From Eudorina sp. 2006-703-Eu-15 (taxonomy: Eukaryota > Chlorophyta > Chlorophyceae > Chlamydomonadales > Volvocaceae), in contig BDSI01000097.1 in the NCBI GenBank assembly GCA_003117195.1, positions 311,031 to 375,030 on the forward strand: a stretch of DNA of 64,000 nt, read 5' to 3'. Position numbers and translations under genes: made by a program. A model generated the notes under the pieces. The model was not told the origin of the DNA. It did no database searches and saw only the letters and a program-made list of their open reading frames with translations. Shown one piece after another: positions 59,301-64,000 of this stretch (positions are counted from its first letter, which is position 1; each line of letters starts with the position of its first letter).

Positions 59301-60077
59301 ATTTCGTCCAACCCCGCCCGTCACCTCAGGGTTGACCCCTTCCCCGCCCGTCACCTCAGGGTTTACCCCTTCCCCGCCCGTCACCTCAGGGTTGACCCCT
59401 TCCCCGCCCGTCACCTCAGGGTTGACCCCTTCCCCGCCCGTCACCTCAGGGTTGACCCCTTCCCCGCCCGTCACCTCAGGGTTGACCCCTTCCCCGCCCG
59501 TCACCTCAGGGTTGTCACCTCAGGGTTGACCCCTTCCCCGCCCGTCACCTCAGGGTTGACCCCTTCCCCGCCCGTCACCTCAGGGTTGACCCCTTCCCCA
59601 CCCGTCACCTCAGGGTTGACCCCTTCCCCGCCCGTCACCTCAGGGCTGACCCCTTCCCCGCCCGTCACCTCAGGGTTGACCCCTTCCCCGCCCGTCACCT
59701 CGGGGTTAACGTGAACCCCTTCGCCATCCCTTCAACTCCGTGAAACCTCCCCTCGCATGACCTTTGCTCTGGCAGCAGCTCGATTTGAATATGTCTACCA
59801 ATTTCCTATATCCACACACTCACACACACCGCATAATCCCTCGCCCTCGGGCCCCCCCTTCGCCCCCGCCCTCCAGGTTAAGGAGCACCCGAAAGACACC
59901 AAGCGCCTGGCGCGCGCGGAGGCGGTGCTGAGCCGCTGCCTGTCGTACACCCCCGCCCGCGGTTACCTGGCGGGGCTGCTCCGGGCGGAGCGGGACGCAC
60001 CCGGATCCTGCGAGGGTGTACGGCACGTGACGTCGGCGCTGAAACTGGACGAGATCATTGCAAACTCGGAGGCGTAG
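55255..60077 (+). CDS. Unrecognised multi-exon protein with acidic and poly-Gln segments
   Basis: Exons read as 55255-56044, 57137-57274, 57796-57809, 57948-58049, 58365-58476, 58961-59107, 59877-60077. Phases agree for the last six exons. The first junction does not fit: 56044 ends in phase 1 and 57137 begins in phase 0, so an exon is missing or the donor is different (a phase-0 option is CGG/GTGTGC near 56018). Residues about 80-105 are Ser/Asp/Glu-rich, about 165-185 are poly-Gln, then Ala-rich. The C-terminal 230 residues look like an alpha-helical soluble domain (YLYIEYLRLLLASIIRSMAD, WASCFINFRRLPAQ, AVLARLMVEHGCGMRLLNSL), with no signal peptide or membrane segment. I recognise no family. 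The 14-nt micro-exon joins HELQ to EVIEESCWQH in frame. Confidence 0.65.
56160..56215 (+). repeat. Dispersed repeat family A, partial copy
   Basis: CTACAAGGGTCCACCTTGCA then ACGGTTGCACTAT matches the distal half of the copies at 3722 and 8304. It is in intron 1 of the unknown gene. Confidence 0.4.
56277..56332 (+). repeat. (CA)n microsatellite
   Basis: About 27 CA units with one CATACA interruption, in the first intron of the unknown gene. Shorter CA tracts are at 56084-56106 and 56800-56820. Confidence 0.9.
56757..56807 (-). repeat. Dispersed repeat family C, inverted copy
   Basis: Reverse complement of 28641-28690 with only a few mismatches (AGCAAGGAGAAAAGCTGAGC core). It is next to a CA tract, in the first intron of the unknown gene. 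Confidence 0.6.
56823..56852 (+). repeat. Dispersed repeat family E, short variant
   Basis: GGGTTCGGGCGGGCATCTCG then CAAAACACACAG. It resembles 22881-22910 (GGTTCGGGCGGGCTTCACAC, GAAACACACCC) and 60684-60713. Confidence 0.4.
58098..58130 (+). repeat. Inverted repeat arm, upstream of exon 58365-58476
   Basis: CGGGATTTCTTTTCTTTTTT then CAATTTAACACCC. Its reverse complement, with one or two differences, is at 58533-58566 on the other side of the exon. Confidence 0.7.
58533..58566 (-). repeat. Inverted repeat arm, downstream of exon 58365-58476
   Basis: GGGGTTAAATTGAAAAAAAG then AAAGAAATCCG, complementary to 58098-58130. The two arms lie in the introns bracketing a single exon. Confidence 0.7.
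59302..59706 (+). repeat. 30-bp minisatellite, about 13 copies
   Basis: Unit TTGACCCCTTCCCCGCCCGT plus CACCTCAGGG, in the last intron of the unknown gene. Copies are nearly identical, with one partial unit near 59512. There are no variable spacers, so it is not a CRISPR array. Confidence 0.93.
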
Positions 60078-60683
60078 GCCGCGGAGGCGGGGATCGGTCG
60101 CAGCGAAAGCAGCCCCGGAAGCAGCAGCGGAGGCGGCTCGGTGGAGGGACGGAGTTTAGGGGCGGTTCGTTGGGCGGACTGGCAGATCGTGCACTCCGCT
60201 GCGGTGGATGTGCAGGGCATGAGGTGTCACTTGGTTGCCGTGGTTTCGGGGGACGCCCGGATGGGGGGACGCCCTGATGTGATTTCTCCTACCGGGTCAG
60301 GCAGGGGCGCGCGCGCGGAGGGCTGGAGGGCTGGGGCGCTTGGCCGCCTGCGCGCACCGCTGGACAGCCCCATAGCAGCAGCCGCATCGCCGCTGCGGGC
60401 AATGGCGTGATGGGGGGCGGGTCCCGGTTGCGACCCCGCGAGCGGGTCGGTCAGGATCGTCGGCGGTTGGTGGTGTGCGCCCTGCGCCGGTTCGGACCAC
60501 GCCAGCCGGCTTGGATGGCGCCGGCAGATTCCAGCAACGAACTGATCTGCTTTGCCGTACCGTACTGGGCGCGTCACCAGGCCGGCGGCATGCGGCGCTG
60601 ACAGCCTGACACTTTGTCTCGTTGTCTGATTATTCCTTGTCTAGACCCGCTGCCAGGGGTTTTTACCCCGCGCTGGGCCCTGG

Positions 60684-60713
60684 GCGGTTCGGCCGGGTTT
60701 CTCACCAAAAACA
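60684..60713 (+). repeat. Dispersed repeat family E, short variant
   Basis: GGTTCGGCCGGGTTTCTCAC then CAAAAACACAC, downstream of the unknown gene. A diverged match to 22881 and 56823. Confidence 0.35.
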
Positions 60714-61375
60714 CACCTCGCGCTCACTAAACACACACCGCCGCACCGCAAAGCGCCTTGCGGTGACGTAGCGTGAGCCATCCAGTGCCCGGTACCGGGC
60801 CGCACGATACTGGGCAGCGTCGCTGGCCGGGGGCGCCGCTGAGAGTGCGAGAGAGAGCTCCTGGGGCCCCCCCCTGCGAGGGGCCGCGCGGTATTGGCTA
60901 CCGCTTATCCCTTCTGCGTGCGATCATTCTGCGTTCTGGCCGGTCGCCAATGTTTTTTCCGAGTCAGTACAAAGGTCGCGATCAACCCGATGGGACATGG
61001 AACTGCGCATCTGTGTCGGGATCTGTGTGCGCCTGAGCCGGTCCCGCGCGGGGGGATGCTGCGGTGACGGTGGGTGACGGACGTGAACCCCTGGCGGGCT
61101 GGGTGTGGCATCACTGCCGCGGGCACTGCGGTGCCGCAGCTCGGGCTGGGTCGCTTGACCGGTAGTTACCATTATCTTGGTTTTGGCGAAGGGGCTGTGC
61201 GGCGCAGGGCTGCGTGTGGCACGACGCGACGCGGCGAGCGTGCGTGTGGGTATGCCGTACCGACCCACGGGTCGCCCCCATGTCGGCCGGGGGGAGGAGA
61301 GCCGTCGGCGTCCCGGTCGGGCGGATCGCGACGGTTGGGACTTGGCGGTTGATCGATGCCTCTTCCCCCCCCCCC

Positions 61376-61409
<34 letters not shown>

Positions 61410-61466
61410 TCGTACCCACCACCGCAGTGTGTTTGGAAATGCAACCCGCCCGACCCAAACCAACCT
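61376..61466 (-). repeat. (CA)n with dispersed repeat family E
   Basis: A CA tract of about 15 units, then, on the minus strand, GGGTCGGGCGGGTTGCATTT with CCAAACACACT. The core matches 43730-43767 and 30546-30590. Confidence 0.55.
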
Positions 61467-61883
61467 CCACACACACCTCCACACCGCAGTGTGTGTCTTA
61501 AGATGCCCACACGGGCGCGCAGCTCCACACCCCACGCCTGATGCAAGCCCCCCAGTGCGGCCGCGGCGTGTGCCCCCGGCGGGGTGCGAATGTGATTGGG
61601 TTCCAGGGCGTCCCGCTCACGCCCTCCCTGAGTGAAGGATTCCACGCTTGTGGTCGCGCTTTGGGCTACTCTCGTCCGGGCCGTGCGGAGCGGCGCCCAG
61701 GCCAGCAGGCCAAAGGCCCCGGAGCGGCACCTGGTCATCGTGCCGGGCGGCTTTCGATGCGTCGAGGGGTGGTGCAGCGAGTGCCGTCCCGTCGCTTGGC
61801 GGGTTCTGGTCAGCGAGGAGGCTGCTGCGGCGGTCACCGATGTGACCCTGGCGGGGTCCAACTGCGACGTGATCCACGATGAG

Positions 61884-61935
61884 ATATTATTAAGGATGTT
61901 ACTGCGGAGTGCGGACCCCGCGGGTCCCCGCGGGA
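61884..61935 (-). mobile_element. LINE 3'-end fragment, inverted
   Basis: On the minus strand: GGACCCGCGGGGTCCGC, a 6-nt insertion, then AGTAACATCCTTAATAATA. This matches the tail of the LINE at 40991-41025. Nothing upstream of about 50 bp matches. Confidence 0.55.
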
Positions 61936-64000
61936 GGAGGTGCTGCTGTTCCCGCCGACCACCCGCACCCGCGCCGGTGGGCCCGATCGGTTGCAGCCGG
62001 AGGCGGGGACGCTGCTGCGCGGTTCACGGGATGCGCTCGGTAGTGCAGTGCCGCGTGTAACGGGAACTGCAAAGCCAACGCAAACGTCCAACACGAGTTG
62101 CAGTGGCGCGAGAAACAGCAGCGGACCTCGCCTCCCGCGGCCACAACCTTCCTGTGGGCCGCCGGCCCGGTTGGGTTGGGTTGGCACGGCCGGCTGGCGG
62201 TGAGGCGGTGAGGCCCTTCCTTGAACCAAAGAGGAACCCGTCCCGGGATACGGTATGCTGGGCCACGCGCTGCTGGCTGCGTCCCTGCTCCCTGGATGTA
62301 GGGCAAAGCCGGCGCGCCGGTAGCCTGCCCCTACCCACAGCGCGCACAAGCGCGTCATCTGTGACAGCCGCGGCAGCCGCTGTCAACACTGCGGATCTGG
62401 AGCTCGCTGAAAGCCTGAAACGTGTGCAGTAGCACTGACCTAACATGTGCCAAGCAGCCCGCTGGTAACTCGGGGTATGCGCCGACGAGCGTTCCCTTTT
62501 CTCCGTTACAACAGATCATCCATCCATTCCATTGTCATCCATCCATTCAACTGTCATCCATTCATTCGTTTATGGGGTTCTGCGCAAAGCGTGTGCAAGC
62601 ATGGCAGCGTGTTTGTCGCATCCTGGCCTTGCCCCCGAATGCCGCTAATCGTTCCCATCTCCACGGACATTGTTAGTAGTGATGGGAAATGTGTTAGGCC
62701 CCCCTGAGGTTCAGGAGCGGCGAGTGCACGGGTACTGGCACTTTCCCACCAGCAAAGCACCATGTCAGGTGGCAACGGGAAGGGTGCAAGCCGTGCACAC
62801 CTGACCACAACAACATCCCCGCCCGCCTTGTCACGGTTACTTCGTATCCCGAACGTCACGCAAAGCAGCGCACGTGGCCTGACAAGTGATTCAGTCAAAT
62901 CTCGACTATATTGTTCAGAGATGTCTTCCGGCCGGTCGAACCGTAAGCTTTGAGGGACCGTGCCTGAAGTGCACATTGCAGGCAGAAATGGCCGACGCAT
63001 GGCCAAGAAGTGACTGCAGGCCGACCCATGGGCCTCCCTGTTCTGGGATGGACAAATGGTGGAACATGTTCCCTCACCACTTCCTTTAACATTTGTCTTT
63101 GGAGCTCCCAGGAGCTGCAGTTTACAAGTGCTTGTCACAACGATTGGAAGGAGCAGGAAGGAGCACTGCAGGCAGACTGCCCTCAAGCGCCTCAGGCTCC
63201 CCGTGAGGCCCTGCGAAATGCGTCCCCACACTCTCTGTTCATGCTGGCTAGGGAATTGGTGCCCGCCCAATGGATGTCAGCGGTCATGACACGAGCGCGC
63301 CCGGCTTAGCCCTTCTTAATGGACGACATCACGCGCACGGACCATACATTGCATGTCCGTCATGCATACATCGTTCATGCTTGGGAGCAAGTCCTGCTTA
63401 TGAAAATCACAGGCAGTTGTGTATCGGCACCTTTCGGGGTTGCAATTAACAACCCGCGTGTAAAATGCACCGTCATTCGTGCGCTGGACCACTTCAACGG
63501 CATGTTATCAGGAACTCATGATGCAAGGATGTTCAGGACAAACGAGTGAAACTCATCAAGACAAGTGCACTTTGCAACGCAGTATGTGTTATCGCTGCCC
63601 TTGACCAGCCGTGTGGTAACAAACATAGACAAATAAACTTTTGGAGGGAAGTTGTTGAGTGCGCGTACTTATGCCTCAGTTTGGAAAAGAACGATTGCGA
63701 CAAAATATGTACGACGCGTTCCGCTTTGGTCAGTTTGGCTTTTACCTCTATCTATCTCTCGCTGGATGAGCGAGAGTATCGATGGATTTTGAAATTTAGA
63801 CGCATTACCAGACTTACACACGATAACTCAATACTCAGCGCTTACGACGCTTTGCCGCGACCTCACTGCAGGAGCGCGATTGCTGCACATTTTGCGTTTA
63901 CGTGTTCACGTTTAATATTACAGTGGCTTATGACTTCTGACGAGGCAGGCGTTGCAAGAGAATGTAGCTTTCGGGCATTCGAATTTTTGAGCTTTTGAGC

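Larger units (their letters stand above)
60078..64000. other. Terminal region without a supported gene
   Basis: About 3.9 kb. Frames at 60141-60410, 61172-61861 and 61834-62446 overlap on both strands without domain content. The 62554-63270 minus frame and the 63546-63998 plus frame are in AT-richer sequence and start or end arbitrarily. The region holds CA tracts, family E repeats and an inverted LINE tail. Confidence 0.4.

Noticed and set aside
59302..59706. CRISPR-like array
   Set aside because: Head-to-tail units with no spacers, inside an intron of a eukaryotic gene.
62554..63270. 238-codon minus frame and a pogo/Tc1-like CAGTCAAATCTCGACTATA motif at about 62894
   Set aside because: The frame has no ATG at its start and no transposase motif; I found no second inverted terminus or TA duplication for the motif.
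63546..63998. 150-codon plus frame at the window edge
   Set aside because: AT-rich, no recognisable domain, and no upstream promoter or downstream sequence available to judge it.
1..64000. tRNA and rRNA genes
   Set aside because: I looked for B-box-like GGTTCGA sequences with cloverleaf potential (for example near 35336 and 39424) and found none that fold convincingly; no rRNA-like stretch was recognised.

Overview
The window looks like nuclear DNA of a volvocine-type green alga (Chlorophyta, Chlamydomonadales). The reasons are high GC content, genes split by many short introns with GTGAGT/GTAAGT donors and CAG acceptors, secreted proteins with long Ser-(Pro)n stretches as in algal extracellular-matrix hydroxyproline-rich glycoproteins (HRGPs), abundant micro- and minisatellites, and non-autonomous transposons. 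I cannot name the species. All gene models were assembled by eye from reading frames, splice sites and intron phase; in the complete models the exon lengths sum to a multiple of three.

Left part (1-29.7 kb, plus strand): three tandem genes encode secreted proteins with a Pro-rich stalk followed by a C-terminal CAP/SCP (PR-1-like) domain, at 632-6020, 9131-13253 and 23016-29646 (the 5' exon of the third is uncertain). Copies 1 and 2 sit in a tandem segmental duplication of about 8.5 kb that includes promoter and 3' flank. Copy 1 carries a hAT-type MITE in an intron, with a paralogous empty site in copy 2. Copy 2's flank has grown two huge simple-repeat arrays. Copy 3 is older and has a stalk exon of about 4.3 kb.

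Middle (29.7-36.7 kb): no gene I can support; scattered simple repeats and short dispersed repeats.

Right part: a 14-exon minus-strand gene (48402 to 36696) encodes a secreted choice-of-anchor-I beta-propeller-like protein. Its introns hold a 5'-truncated LINE, an 0.8-kb minisatellite, a near-perfect palindrome and a 540-bp hexamer array. Upstream lies a 7-exon minus-strand gene (53797 to 50258) for a divergent cyclophilin with altered active-site residues and an acidic tail. Divergent from it is a plus-strand gene (55255-60077) for an unrecognised protein with acidic and poly-Gln segments, including a probable 14-nt micro-exon. The last 4 kb has no supported gene, only short repeats and a LINE tail.

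Functionally the left cluster and the anchor-I gene both point to the extracellular matrix or cell surface. The cyclophilin and the unknown gene are presumably intracellular and share a 1.4-kb divergent promoter region. Several short dispersed repeat families, mostly intronic, link otherwise unrelated loci and are the least explained part of the window.
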